Shown here in pieces: positions 1 to 8,610 of a stretch of DNA of 64,000 nt. The translations under genes were made by a program, and so were the position numbers. Source of the stretch: Niallia endozanthoxylica (GTDB lineage Bacteria > Bacillota > Bacilli > Bacillales > Cytobacillaceae); NCBI RefSeq assembly GCF_008710145.1, contig NZ_VYKL01000035.1, forward strand, positions 41,467-105,466. Direction: 5' to 3'. The notes below the pieces were generated by a model. It was not told where the DNA came from, did not search any database, and saw only the letters and a list, made by a program, of their open reading frames with translations. Each line of letters starts with the position of its first letter. Within the stretch, counting starts at the first letter, position 1.

Positions 1-681
1 GGCTTTCCCGACAATCGCACCGCTGACACCTACCGCTTCAAATTCTTTTAAACGAGTTAAATCAGCCAGCGAGCTGACACCGCCAGAAGCAATGACCTGC
101 TTGCCTGTTTCAGCAGCCAACAGTTTTACAGCTTCAACATTTGGACCTGAGAGCATGCCGTCTGTTGCAATATCAGTAAAAATAAATGTTTCCGCACCGG
201 CATCTGCAAAGCGTTTGCCAACTTCGACTGCCTTTACTTCTGATGTATTTAACCAGCCGTGTGTCGCTACATAGCCGTTTTTCGCATCAAGGCCAATAGC
301 AATCTGTTTACCGTACTTTTTCACCATTTCAATGGCAAACTCCGGATTAGAAATAGCAATACTGCCGATGATGACTCTTGTTACACCGTTATCCAAATAA
401 TGAACAATATCCTGTTCTGTACGAATTCCGCCGCCAATCTGAACATTGACGTTCAATTCTTTCGCCGCCTGAATCACAAATGTATCGTTCACACGCTTGC
501 CGTCCTTCGCACCGTCCAGATCAACCATATGAATCCACTGTGCACCCGCTTCTTTAAACGACCTTGCCATATCAAACGGAGAATCTCCATAAACCGTCTC
601 CTGATTATAATCTCCTTGAATCAACCGAACACACTTCCCGCCTCTCATATCAATAGCAGGATATATTGTAAAAGCCATCAT
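1..681 (-). CDS. hisA: HisA, phosphoribosylformimino-AICAR-phosphate isomerase (3' end cut by window edge)
   Basis: This is a TIM-barrel isomerase of histidine biosynthesis that converts ProFAR to PRFAR in the cytoplasm. Reading leftward from ATG at 681, the protein begins MMAFTIYPAIDMRGGKCVRL and remains open for all 227 codons to base 1. It carries the family landmarks AIDMRGG near the start, QIGGGIRT, VIIGSIAISNPEF and ASGGVSSL. HisA is usually about 240-245 residues, so only the last few codons are missing. AAAGGGG lies just upstream of the start. The gene follows hisH by 34 bp as a distal member of the his operon. The adjacent ATG at 678 is an equally possible start. Confidence 0.95.
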   Translation of the reverse strand, partial: MMAFTIYPAIDMRGGKCVRLIQGDYNQETVYGDSPFDMARSFKEAGAQWIHMVDLDGAKDGKRVNDTFVIQAAKELNVNVQIGGGIRTEQDIVHYLDNGVTRVIIGSIAISNPEFAIEMVKKYGKQIAIGLDAKNGYVATHGWLNTSEVKAVEVGKRFADAGAETFIFTDIATDGMLSGPNVEAVKLLAAETGKQVIASGGVSSLADLTRLKEFEAVGVSGAIVGKA

Positions 682-715
682 CCGTTCCCCTTTCCTGAGA
701 TGCACCCTCTGTATT

Positions 716-1333
716 TTAGACCATTTTAGTAAAATTCTTTAACAGTTCAACACCGAGTTTGCTGCTTTTTTCCGGGTGAAACTGCATGCCGAAGACATTA
801 TTTCTTCCAACTACGGCTGGGACTTCTTCATTATAGGAAGCTGTTCCAATTAGAATGTTGTTATCGTTTGTTTTTACATAATAGGAATGAACAAAATAGG
901 CATAATCCTCTTCCAAATTGGCAGTGATAGGCGAGCTGTTTTCCCATTTTAACCGATTCCAGCCCATATGCGGCACCTTGTAGGTTTCGCCACTTTCAGC
1001 TTGTCCTGGAAAGCGAACCACACGTCCTGGCAGAAGCGCGAGGCCTTTTGTTAGGCCGCCTTCTTCACTCTCTTCAAAAAGAAGCTGCATGCCAAGGCAA
1101 ATGCCTAGAAGCGGCTTTCCTGTTTTTACATATTCGTGCAAGAAGCTGGTAAGTCCTGATTCATTAAGACGGGCCATGGCATCCTTGAAAGCACCAACTC
1201 CGGGAAGGATTAAGCCATCTGCTTTCGCCAGTTCAACCGGGTCCTCCGAGAGGAAAAATGGTACTTCCAAACGTTTCAGAGCCTGACTGACACTGAATAA
1301 ATTCCCCATTCCATAATCAACAATTCCTATCAT
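716..1333 (-). CDS. hisH: HisH, glutamine amidotransferase subunit of imidazole glycerol phosphate synthase
   Basis: HisH (205 aa) hydrolyses glutamine and channels ammonia to HisF. It is a class-I glutamine amidotransferase: the oxyanion-strand motif LPGVGAF lies at about 43-49, the nucleophile is Cys79 within GICLGMQ, and the distal His-Glu of the triad is in MQFHPEKS near the C terminus. The start at 1333 directly abuts the hisB stop, consistent with translational coupling in the his operon. Length is normal. HisF itself is outside the window and would be expected downstream of hisA. Confidence 0.97.
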   Translation of the reverse strand: MIGIVDYGMGNLFSVSQALKRLEVPFFLSEDPVELAKADGLILPGVGAFKDAMARLNESGLTSFLHEYVKTGKPLLGICLGMQLLFEESEEGGLTKGLALLPGRVVRFPGQAESGETYKVPHMGWNRLKWENSSPITANLEEDYAYFVHSYYVKTNDNNILIGTASYNEEVPAVVGRNNVFGMQFHPEKSSKLGVELLKNFTKMV

Positions 1334-1924
1334 TTATAACATCCCCTTTGATGATGGAACACCTTTTACCCTTGGATCGATGGTTGTGGCTTCATCAAGC
1401 GCTCTTGCCATTGCTTTAAAAATGGCTTCAATCATATGGTGTGTATTTTGACCATAATGAACAATAACATGAAGATTCATTCTAGCTTCCAGGCAGAACT
1501 TCCAAAGAAATTCGTGAACTAGCTCCGTATCGAACGTACCCACCTTCTGACTTGGAAATTCGGCGCCGCGGATTTCCAAATGCGGACGATTGCTCAAATC
1601 AACTACTACTTGTGCAAGTGTTTCATCCATTGGTACGAATGCATTTCCGTATCGCTTAATGCCTTTTTTATCACCCAACGCTTCTTTTAAAACCTGTCCA
1701 AGGCAAATAGCGATATCTTCTGTTGTATGGTGATCATCGATTTCTATATCACCCTTTGCATTGACTGATAAATCAAATTGACCGTGTTTGGCAAATAAAT
1801 CAAGCATATGAGTTAAAAAAGGTACCCCTGTATCTAATTGAGATTGACCTGAACCATCAATGTTCAATTGGAGCTCAATGTTCGTTTCATTTGTTTTTCG
1901 CTGTATCGATGCGCTTCTCGTCAT
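1334..1924 (-). CDS. hisB: HisB, imidazoleglycerol-phosphate dehydratase
   Basis: This monofunctional dehydratase (196 aa) converts IGP to imidazole acetol phosphate. The metal-binding His clusters are visible: DDHHTTED near residue 62-69 and HYGQNTHHMIEA near 150-165. There is no fused phosphatase domain, as is usual in Firmicutes. It is preceded by a 120-bp gap after hisD, the largest gap inside this operon, holding a hairpin at 2019-2044. It may therefore be partly uncoupled from hisZGD. Its stop abuts the hisH start. Confidence 0.97.
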   Translation of the reverse strand: MTRSASIQRKTNETNIELQLNIDGSGQSQLDTGVPFLTHMLDLFAKHGQFDLSVNAKGDIEIDDHHTTEDIAICLGQVLKEALGDKKGIKRYGNAFVPMDETLAQVVVDLSNRPHLEIRGAEFPSQKVGTFDTELVHEFLWKFCLEARMNLHVIVHYGQNTHHMIEAIFKAMARALDEATTIDPRVKGVPSSKGML

Positions 1925-2018
1925 AATCCTATCTCCCTATTCTGGCTCTTTTTAATAAAATGAGCTGTATTCATTTGCTAGTAAAAAATCTTATTCGATG
2001 TAAAATTGGAAGCGAAAG

Positions 2019-2044
2019 GAAGCAGAAGAATGTCCCTCTGCTTC
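2019..2044 (-). terminator. Intra-operon hairpin between hisD and hisB
   Basis: An 8-bp perfect inverted repeat (GAAGCAGA / TCTGCTTC, 10-nt loop) directly abuts the hisD stop codon. It is followed on the minus strand by CTTTCGCTTCC rather than a clean T-run. It may be a weak terminator or an mRNA-stabilising 3' hairpin that lowers hisBHA expression relative to hisZGD. Confidence 0.4.
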
Positions 2045-3322
2045 TTAATCCTGTTTTCTTGCTTCGATGGCTCTGGCGTGGGCTTCGAGACCTTCGAGAC
2101 GGGCAAACTTAGCGATTTTTTCGCTATTTTCATTGAACGCTTGTTCACTGTACATGATGATGCTTGATTTCTTTTGGAAATCGTCGACGTTTAACGGACT
2201 GGAGAAACGAGCGGTTCCGTTTGTCGGCAGCACATGATTCGGGCCGGCAAAGTAATCGCCAACAGGTTCTGAACTGTATCTGCCGACAAAAATGGCTCCA
2301 GCATGGCGAATTTGGCCAACCTTTTCCATTGCATGTTCCATCATGATTTCCAAGTGCTCCGGTGCTAATTCATTAATCGTTTCAATTGCTTCTGCGACTG
2401 TCTCGGTTACATAAATCACTCCGTAATCAGCAATCGACTGTGCCGCAATGCTTTTTCTCGGAAGAGTTTCAAGCTGTTTTTCCACTTCTAATGAAACGGC
2501 TTCTGCAAGCTGTCGGGATGGTGTGACTAGGACACTGCAAGCCCGCGTGTCATGCTCTGCCTGTGAAAGCAGGTCAGCTGCAATTTCATTGGCTCTTGCT
2601 GTGTCATCAGCAAGAACGGCAATCTCACTTGGACCAGCTATCATATCAATATCGACATCCCCGAATACTTCCCGTTTAGCGAGAGCGACAAAGATGTTTC
2701 CTGGGCCTGTTATTTTATCAACCGGTTGAATAGACTCCGTACCATAGGCAAGCGCAGCAATCGCCTGAGCTCCGCCAACTTTATAGATTTTTTTTACCCC
2801 TGCTTCTTTCGCTGCGACCAAGACACCCGCCGGCAACGTTCCTGATTCTCCAGGAGGTGATACCATGACAATCCGTTCAACACCTGCCACTTGTGCAGGT
2901 ACAACATTCATTAAAACGGATGAAGGATAGGCAGCCGTTCCACCTGGTACATAGACGCCTACAGAATCAAGCGGAGTGATTTTCTGCCCCAAGACGGTTC
3001 CGTTTTTCTCCGTTGTGATCCAGGAATTCCGCAGCTGTTTTTCATGAAAAGAACGAATATTTTGCGCTGCTTCTTTAATAATCTCGATGATTTCCTCTGA
3101 CACCTGGCTGTAGGCCTCTTCGATTTCGGATTCGGTAACAGCAAGATTTGTCAGCTGTACACGGTCGAATTTCTCTGTGTAAGCCTTTAAAGCCTCGTCC
3201 CCATTGTTTTTGACTTGTTCAATAATGTCTTTGACAATTTTCCGCTGCTCTTCTGTTCCGCTATCAACCGATCTTTTGATTGAAATTCCTTCATTTCTCG
3301 TTATGATTTTCACCGTTCTCAT
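2045..3322 (-). CDS. hisD: HisD, histidinol dehydrogenase
   Basis: This zinc enzyme (425 aa) carries out the final two NAD-dependent oxidations from histidinol to histidine. Family motifs are YVPGGTAAYPS, GPGNIFVALAKR, AGPSEIAVLAD, SQAEHD and the catalytic-region NELAPEHLE. Its length is typical. The called ATG follows a weak AAGTTAGG. An in-frame GTG three codons later (VKIITR) is a possible alternative. It lies 16 bp after hisG and ends at the hairpin that separates it from hisB. Confidence 0.97.
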   Translation of the reverse strand: MRTVKIITRNEGISIKRSVDSGTEEQRKIVKDIIEQVKNNGDEALKAYTEKFDRVQLTNLAVTESEIEEAYSQVSEEIIEIIKEAAQNIRSFHEKQLRNSWITTEKNGTVLGQKITPLDSVGVYVPGGTAAYPSSVLMNVVPAQVAGVERIVMVSPPGESGTLPAGVLVAAKEAGVKKIYKVGGAQAIAALAYGTESIQPVDKITGPGNIFVALAKREVFGDVDIDMIAGPSEIAVLADDTARANEIAADLLSQAEHDTRACSVLVTPSRQLAEAVSLEVEKQLETLPRKSIAAQSIADYGVIYVTETVAEAIETINELAPEHLEIMMEHAMEKVGQIRHAGAIFVGRYSSEPVGDYFAGPNHVLPTNGTARFSSPLNVDDFQKKSSIIMYSEQAFNENSEKIAKFARLEGLEAHARAIEARKQD

Positions 3323-3338
3323 CCTAACTTAAAAAAAT

Positions 3339-3980
3339 TTAAACCGTTGCTTTTTGTTTCAGCACGTCGGCGATTTTTTCCACTAGTTCGCTGATTCGCT
3401 TATCCTTCATGCGGTAGCTTACTGGATTGACAATTAATCGTGAAGTGATATCTACAATCTGCTCATACTCAACAAGACCATTTTCCACTAATGTTCTTCC
3501 TGTTGAGACAATATCCACAATGCGGTCCGCTAAGCCAATCAATGGGGCTAACTCAATAGAACCATTCAGTTTAATGATTTCAACCTGCTCACCCTGCTCA
3601 CGAAAATATGTTGAAGCAACATTCGGATATTTTGTGGCAATTTTTGGCGCAACATCATTCATTTTTGTGTTTGGCAGACCGGCAACGGCTAAGTAGCACT
3701 GGCTGATTTTTAAATCAAGCACTTCATACACATCGCGTTCTTCCTCAAGCATCACGTCTTTTCCAGCAATCCCAAGGTCTGCAACTCCATGCTCCACATA
3801 GGTCGGCACATCCATTGGTTTCGCGAGGATAAAACGGAAGTTCTCCTCCTCTACATCGATAATTAGTTTCCGTGAATCATCAAATTCCGGCGGCAGCTTG
3901 AAGCCTGCTTCACGAAGCAAAGCCGCTGCTTCTTCAAATATACGACCCTTTGGCATGGCAATTGTTAACGGCTCTTTCAT
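3339..3980 (-). CDS. hisG: HisG, ATP phosphoribosyltransferase catalytic subunit (short form)
   Basis: HisG catalyses the first committed step of histidine synthesis, condensing ATP and PRPP. At 213 aa it is the short form lacking the C-terminal regulatory domain, which needs HisZ for activity and feedback control; hisZ is immediately upstream. Recognisable segments are MPKGRIFEEAAALL, DVPTYVEHGVADLGIAGKDV and the PRPP-loop-like DIVSTGRTLVENGL. The ATG overlaps the hisZ stop as ATGA (3977-3980) and has GGAAGGAG upstream, indicating coupling. Confidence 0.97.
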   Translation of the reverse strand: MKEPLTIAMPKGRIFEEAAALLREAGFKLPPEFDDSRKLIIDVEEENFRFILAKPMDVPTYVEHGVADLGIAGKDVMLEEERDVYEVLDLKISQCYLAVAGLPNTKMNDVAPKIATKYPNVASTYFREQGEQVEIIKLNGSIELAPLIGLADRIVDIVSTGRTLVENGLVEYEQIVDITSRLIVNPVSYRMKDKRISELVEKIADVLKQKATV

Positions 3981-5164
3981 AGCGATGACTCCTTCCCTGC
4001 TTTTCCGACTAGCATCGTAACCTCTTCGTATAATTCCGTACTTGCGTCGAGATTTTCGACTCCATTGATATCCTGAAGAACAACTTTGATTCCGCTGCTG
4101 CGTTTTTCAAAAGCTAGCTCGTAGGCTTCCTTTCTCCTCTCGGCACTGAATAAAATACATTCAACCGGCTCGCGGGCCTCAATCGTTCCAAGCGCTTCAA
4201 TCAAACGGTCAAGGCGAATGGCAAAGCCTGTTGCGCCTGTATCCTTCCCAAACTTGCTTAACAAATGGTCATAACGGCCGCCACTGGCAATTGGGAATCC
4301 AACCTGATCGGCATAAACTTCAAATAAGATTCCTGTATAGTAACTCATATGACTAACAAGGCTTAAATCAAATTTCACTCTGTCCCCTACTTGACCGTAA
4401 TCGGCCAAAGTTTCCCAAAGCTGTTTTAAGTTGTCTAATGCATTTCGCCCTTTGCCGTTTTCAAGCAAAGCATTTGCCGCTTCAATGACTTCTTCTCCTC
4501 CTCTGAGGCTTAAGAAATCTAACAAGCGCTGCTTATCAATCGATGATAATGGCAATTGCTTCACATGCTCACGATAGCCGACATAATTTTTCTCATATAA
4601 AAAGGTTGTTAATGCATTGACACGGTCTTCCGTCCCTAAAATATCAGCAAAGAATTCCTTTACGAAGCCAATGTGGCCGACAGAAATTTGAAAATTCTTT
4701 AGACCTGACTCTTCTAAGGAAGAAATTAATAAAGCAATACCCTCTCCGTCCGCGCTGATTGTGTGATCGCCGATGCATTCCACACCAATTTGTTCAAACT
4801 CGGCCGGACGCCCGCCTTCACGCTGCTGGGCACGATATACGTTTGCTGAGTATGCGAGTCGTAAGGGTGTGATTTCCTTTAACATTTTGGATGCAGCGAC
4901 CCTGGCAATTGGTGATGTCATATCTGGTCTGAGGACAAGTGTATGTCCCTGCTGGTCTAATAATTTAAACAACTGGTTCTCTAAAATGGCAGAAGCCGCA
5001 CCAACGGTTTCGTAATATTCCAGTGCAGGCGTTTCAATAAATTGATAGCCCCATTTTTTCATAACATCGCCGATAACATGGCGAACCTTATGTTTTGTTT
5101 CATATAATCCCGGTAATGTATCTCTCATGCCTAATGGCTTTTCAAACATAAATAAACGGCTCAT
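3977..5164 (-). CDS. hisZ: HisZ, ATP phosphoribosyltransferase regulatory subunit
   Basis: This is a histidyl-tRNA-synthetase paralogue (395 aa) that forms the hetero-octamer with short HisG and carries histidine feedback inhibition. Class II synthetase features are present: GMRDTLPG near the N terminus, motif-2-like LRPDMTSPIARVAASK, YRAQQREGGRPAEFEQIGVE and GGRYDHLLSKFG. The tRNA anticodon-binding domain is absent. It is the first gene of the operon; AGAGGTG lies 10 bp before ATG 5164, and a good promoter is at 5239-5268. A second in-frame ATG (MFEKPLG) is possible. Confidence 0.95.
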   Translation of the reverse strand: MSRLFMFEKPLGMRDTLPGLYETKHKVRHVIGDVMKKWGYQFIETPALEYYETVGAASAILENQLFKLLDQQGHTLVLRPDMTSPIARVAASKMLKEITPLRLAYSANVYRAQQREGGRPAEFEQIGVECIGDHTISADGEGIALLISSLEESGLKNFQISVGHIGFVKEFFADILGTEDRVNALTTFLYEKNYVGYREHVKQLPLSSIDKQRLLDFLSLRGGEEVIEAANALLENGKGRNALDNLKQLWETLADYGQVGDRVKFDLSLVSHMSYYTGILFEVYADQVGFPIASGGRYDHLLSKFGKDTGATGFAIRLDRLIEALGTIEAREPVECILFSAERRKEAYELAFEKRSSGIKVVLQDINGVENLDASTELYEEVTMLVGKAGKESSL

Positions 5165-5238
5165 TTGCTAAGAACACCTCTGTTCATCACATTTATACGA
5201 AACGCTTTAGTTCGCTAATGTGGTAGTAAGTTGAAGTT

Positions 5239-5268
5239 ATTGTATCTCTATAGGTCGATATTTGTCAA
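5239..5268 (-). promoter_or_regulatory. Sigma-A-type promoter of the his operon
   Basis: On the minus strand TTGACA (5263-5268) and TACAAT (5239-5244) are separated by 18 bp, reading toward hisZ, with a leader of about 70 nt. The leader shows no T-box (no AGGGTGG-type motif) and no His-codon-rich leader peptide, so any repression would have to act at initiation or at the internal hairpin after hisD. Confidence 0.75.
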
Positions 5269-5382
5269 GGAAAAACTAACCAAGGTTGGCGGACCGTCAG
5301 ATCTTTTAAAGTTATGTATTCTGACTGCTTTTTATTGTTTGGAGCTTAACTGGTCAGAATGAGAACCCTTTTCTTAATCCTA

Positions 5383-5440
5383 GTATCAGGCACTGCAAAT
5401 GGACAATACTATCACTTTGTCTTTTCACGGCGCCTGACAC
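5383..5440. repeat. GTCAGGCACC-type imperfect palindrome
   Basis: GTATCAGGCACT and GGCGCCTGACAC face each other across 34 bp. A TTTCAGGCACC half is also found at 30547-30557. It resembles short palindromic repeats scattered in Bacillaceae genomes. It lies between the yvoF terminator and the his promoter. Confidence 0.4.
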
Positions 5441-5485
5441 CAATATAAAAAGGTGACAGTCACCCGCTGGGGCGTCTGTCACCTT
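5441..5485 (-). terminator. Rho-independent terminator after yvoF
   Basis: A perfect 10-bp stem (AAGGTGACAG at 5450-5459 with CTGTCACCTT at 5476-5485) is followed on the minus strand by TTTT then ATATTG. It lies 58 bp past the yvoF stop and separates the hprK-yvoF cluster from the his operon. Confidence 0.75.
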
Positions 5486-5542
5486 CCGTCCAATAAGGTT
5501 AGCATTCACTCTAAAAAGAGAAATATGCACCAAAGAAATACT

Positions 5543-6046
5543 CTATTCTTTCAGAACCTCTCGAGCATCCTCTCGTATGATTCTCATTGGATTTCCTCCG
5601 ACAAAAGCTCCTGCAGGTACATCTTTATGGACGAGGGTGCCTGCTGAAACGATGGCACCATCCCCAATCGTTACACCGGGTAAGATAGTCGAGTTGGCCC
5701 CAATCATCACTTCGCTGCCGATCCTCACATCTCCTAGACGATACTCCTTAATTAAATATTCGTGGGCAAGAATCGTTGTATTGTAGCCAATAACAGTATT
5801 TCTTCCTACACTGATTTTCTCAGGGAACATGATATCAAGCATCACCATTAACGCAAAGGATGTTTGATCTCCCACCTTCATACCTAACAAATTCTTATAC
5901 AGCCAATTTTTCAAGCCGAGAAAAGGGCTGTAACGGGCTAACTGGATGACAACAAAGTTTTTGATGACCTTCCAAAACGGTACGGTTTTGTAGACATGCC
6001 AGAGTGAATTGGGCCCTTCTACCGGATACCGATCCGTGTTTCTCAT
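5543..6046 (-). CDS. yvoF: Left-handed beta-helix acyltransferase (YvoF-like)
   Basis: A hexapeptide-repeat acetyltransferase (167 aa) of the trimeric left-handed beta-helix fold. The repeats run from about residue 75 to 150, for example VGRNTVIGYN, IGSEVMIGAN and TIGDGAIVSAG, ending GGNPMRIIRED, a typical close for xenobiotic/serine-type acetyltransferases. The substrate is unknown, and nothing in the sequence fixes it. The ATG overlaps the ppaX stop by 4 bp. The same gene follows ppaX in B. subtilis, so the symbol rests on family plus synteny. Confidence 0.85.
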   Translation of the reverse strand: MRNTDRYPVEGPNSLWHVYKTVPFWKVIKNFVVIQLARYSPFLGLKNWLYKNLLGMKVGDQTSFALMVMLDIMFPEKISVGRNTVIGYNTTILAHEYLIKEYRLGDVRIGSEVMIGANSTILPGVTIGDGAIVSAGTLVHKDVPAGAFVGGNPMRIIREDAREVLKE

Positions 6047-6693
6047 CTTTTGCCCTCGACAATATCGATTAAATCGCTCATCGATTCGAGAATATAATCC
6101 GGCTCATAGGATTTCAAGTAATCAACACCCTTGATTGTCCAGGAAACACCGGCTGTTTTCATGCCGGCATATTTCCCAGCCAGGATATCATGAAAATTAT
6201 CGCCAACCATAATCGCCTCTTCCGGACGAGAATCAAGGATTTCCAGCGCCTTGAAAAGGGACTCAGGATCAGGCTTTGTTTTTTCAACATCTTCAAACGC
6301 AACGAAAGCATCGAAAAATGGAGTAAGATTTGTTAATTTCAAGCCCATTTTCGCCACTTCCGTTCTTTTTGTTGTGACAACCCCAAGCTTATAGCCGTCC
6401 TCTTTCAGCTTCTTAACGGTCTCAAACACTCCTGGAAAAATGGTTACCAACCTATCATGGTGTTCTTTATTATGAGTCTGGTATACAGTAATCATCTCTT
6501 CTGCTTTTTCCGGATCAATCCCGTAAAAGGTATCTGTAAGAGATGGTCCGAAAAACGGTAAAATATTCTCCCTTGTGTATTGACCAGGAAAATATTGATC
6601 TAACGTATACTGAAAGGAAGTATAAATCAATTCATTTGTATCAATTAATGTTCCATCTAAATCAAATAGTAATGTTGTTATCTTATTGTTCAT
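6043..6693 (-). CDS. ppaX: PpaX, HAD-family pyrophosphatase
   Basis: A haloacid-dehalogenase phosphatase (216 aa). The nucleophile motif DLDGTLIDT holds Asp11 and Asp13, motif II is VVTTKR, motif III is around EKTKPDPES, and motif IV is MVGDNFHDI. In B. subtilis PpaX hydrolyses the pyrophosphate released when HprK/P dephosphorylates HPr-Ser46-P, which fits its place in the hprK cluster. It overlaps yvoD by 11 bp and yvoF by 4 bp. Other HAD substrates cannot be excluded from sequence alone. Confidence 0.9.
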   Translation of the reverse strand: MNNKITTLLFDLDGTLIDTNELIYTSFQYTLDQYFPGQYTRENILPFFGPSLTDTFYGIDPEKAEEMITVYQTHNKEHHDRLVTIFPGVFETVKKLKEDGYKLGVVTTKRTEVAKMGLKLTNLTPFFDAFVAFEDVEKTKPDPESLFKALEILDSRPEEAIMVGDNFHDILAGKYAGMKTAGVSWTIKGVDYLKSYEPDYILESMSDLIDIVEGKR

Positions 6694-7639
6694 ACGTTAT
6701 TTCTTTACTCCTTGTCTTTGCCAAAATAGATTTATTCCAAATAAGTGCTACAGTTGCCGTCAGCACAATTGCCACCGCCAAACGAATCAACAAAAGTGGC
6801 AGTACGGGAATGCCAAGCGGAATGAAGATAAGCGTATCCTCAATAACTGCATGACAGGCAGAGAGGAAGATAAACGCAATCGTTAAATCTTTTTTACTGA
6901 CGCCATCCTCTTTTACAGCCTGAATCATAACACCAGCCCCGTAAGCAAGACCAAACACTAAACCAGCAGCCAACGTGGTTGACGTATTTGGATTCATTCC
7001 TAATGTACGTGTAACAGGTGCCATCCATTTTGAAAAAACATCAATCCATTTCAGATCCTTCAAAATTTGGATTCCAATCATAAGCGGTATAACAATGATT
7101 GCTAGCTGCATTACACCCATAACAGCCGACTGAAGACCAGTCAATCCGATTTGAAGCCAGCCTGTCACCACTTCGTTGCTCCCAGAAGCAGTGACGAAAC
7201 CATATTGCGCCTGCTGTGAACCGCCCTGCCATACCAAGTTAATGATAATCGCTGAAATAATCGCCAAGCTGATTCTGACAAGAAGGACAATCCATAATTT
7301 CACTCCGGTCTTTAAGGCTACCCCCGACTCAAGGATCATGCTGTGGGAAAAAGACAGCATGACTGCAATGATAAAGACTTCTTTTACAGTAAAATCAAGT
7401 GATAAAATGGCCCCGATAGCGGCATAAATATTAAGGGCATTCCCTAGAACCAAAGGAATCGCCGCATCCCCAGAGAGACCAATTAAACTCATGAATGGTG
7501 CAATTTGTTCAATAATCCATGGTAAAACCGGTGTATGCTGAAGAATAGAAATCAGCAGCGTAATCGGAAAGATAATTTTTCCAAATGTCCATGTTACCTG
7601 GAGCCCTACCATTAAACCTCTTTTACATGTTCCTAACAT
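6683..7639 (-). CDS. yvoD: YvoD, nucleoside-recognition (Gate) domain membrane protein
   Basis: A 318-aa integral membrane protein with two Gate/nucleoside-recognition-type halves, each starting with a GLQVTWTFGKIIFPI- or GLTGLQSAVMGVMQLAI-like helix; about eight hydrophobic segments are visible. A glycine-rich AYGAGVMIQ segment and HAVIEDTLIF follow in the second half. Relatives include SpmA/SpmB. The transported compound is unknown. It lies between lgt and ppaX exactly as in B. subtilis, overlaps ppaX, and is probably co-transcribed from hprK. Confidence 0.85.
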   Translation of the reverse strand: MLGTCKRGLMVGLQVTWTFGKIIFPITLLISILQHTPVLPWIIEQIAPFMSLIGLSGDAAIPLVLGNALNIYAAIGAILSLDFTVKEVFIIAVMLSFSHSMILESGVALKTGVKLWIVLLVRISLAIISAIIINLVWQGGSQQAQYGFVTASGSNEVVTGWLQIGLTGLQSAVMGVMQLAIIVIPLMIGIQILKDLKWIDVFSKWMAPVTRTLGMNPNTSTTLAAGLVFGLAYGAGVMIQAVKEDGVSKKDLTIAFIFLSACHAVIEDTLIFIPLGIPVLPLLLIRLAVAIVLTATVALIWNKSILAKTRSKEITYEQ

Positions 7640-7689
7640 TTTTTCATCTTCCTTCTCCTTGTTGTCTATTAGGACAACTCCCCCTTATT

Positions 7690-8508
7690 TTATCCCTGAT
7701 TATCTAAATAGCGAACGTTTGAGTATCCTTTTACTCTCCTATAAATAAGCAGACTGACAGCAAGCACAATCAGCGCAACCGAAATCGTTTGAGCCATTCG
7801 AAGCGTCTCTGTCAGCATTAAACTATCTGTTCTCATGCCCTCGACAAAGAAACGGCCAATCGAATACCAAATGACATAAGTTAGGAACAATTCTCCCCTT
7901 CTTAGGTTCACTCTTCTTAATAACATTAATAAAATAAAGCCCAATAGATTCCAAATCGATTCATATAAAAAGGTTGGATGGTAGTAGGTACCGTCAATAT
8001 ACATTTGATTAATAATAAATTCAGGTAAATATAAATTTTCTAGAAAGGCACGACTCACTTCCCCTCCGTGCGCTTCCTGGTTCATAAAGTTCCCCCATCT
8101 GCCGATTGCCTGCCCTAAAATAATACTAGGTGCAGCAATATCGGCAATCTTCCAAAAAGATACTTTTTTCTTTTTCGTAAATACATAGGCTGTAATGACC
8201 GATCCAATTAATGCCCCGTGAATGGCAAGTCCGCCATTCCAAATAGCGATAATCTCACCCGGATAACGAGAATAATATTCCCATTCAAATAATACATAGT
8301 AGGCCCTAGCCGAAAGAATCGCAATGGGGATGGCCCACAGCATAAGGTCTGTGAACAAATCCTTGTCAAGCCCGCGTCGGGTTGATTCCTTAATGGCTAT
8401 ATATAATCCAAGTGCGATGGCCGTCCCTATAATCACCCCATACCAATGAACCTGGATGGGCCCAAGTGAAATGGCAATGGGGTCAAGCGGTTGAATACCT
8501 TCCTCCAT
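7690..8508 (-). CDS. lgt: Lgt, prolipoprotein diacylglyceryl transferase
   Basis: This membrane enzyme (272 aa, about seven transmembrane segments) transfers diacylglycerol from phosphatidylglycerol to the lipobox cysteine of prolipoproteins. The Lgt signature is plain: IHGALIGS, then GQAIGRWGNFMNQEAHGG, and a C-terminal RFFVEGMRTDS. Length is normal. It follows hprK after about 100 bp. A client lipoprotein in this window is the CccB cytochrome (37529-37858). Confidence 0.97.
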   Translation of the reverse strand: MEEGIQPLDPIAISLGPIQVHWYGVIIGTAIALGLYIAIKESTRRGLDKDLFTDLMLWAIPIAILSARAYYVLFEWEYYSRYPGEIIAIWNGGLAIHGALIGSVITAYVFTKKKKVSFWKIADIAAPSIILGQAIGRWGNFMNQEAHGGEVSRAFLENLYLPEFIINQMYIDGTYYHPTFLYESIWNLLGFILLMLLRRVNLRRGELFLTYVIWYSIGRFFVEGMRTDSLMLTETLRMAQTISVALIVLAVSLLIYRRVKGYSNVRYLDNQG

Positions 8509-8610
8509 TCCTACAACTCCTTTAATCTCTTCGTCCAGACTTTTTCAGCTTTCATAGCTTTCAACCTCCACTATGAAGGAAAAGTTTCCATCTATCAACT
8601 TATTAGCCAT

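Noticed and set aside
5165..5540. T-box or riboswitch upstream of hisZ or of the NhaC-type gene
   Set aside because: No AGGGTGG-type T-box sequence, specifier loop or terminator/antiterminator pair could be seen in either leader.
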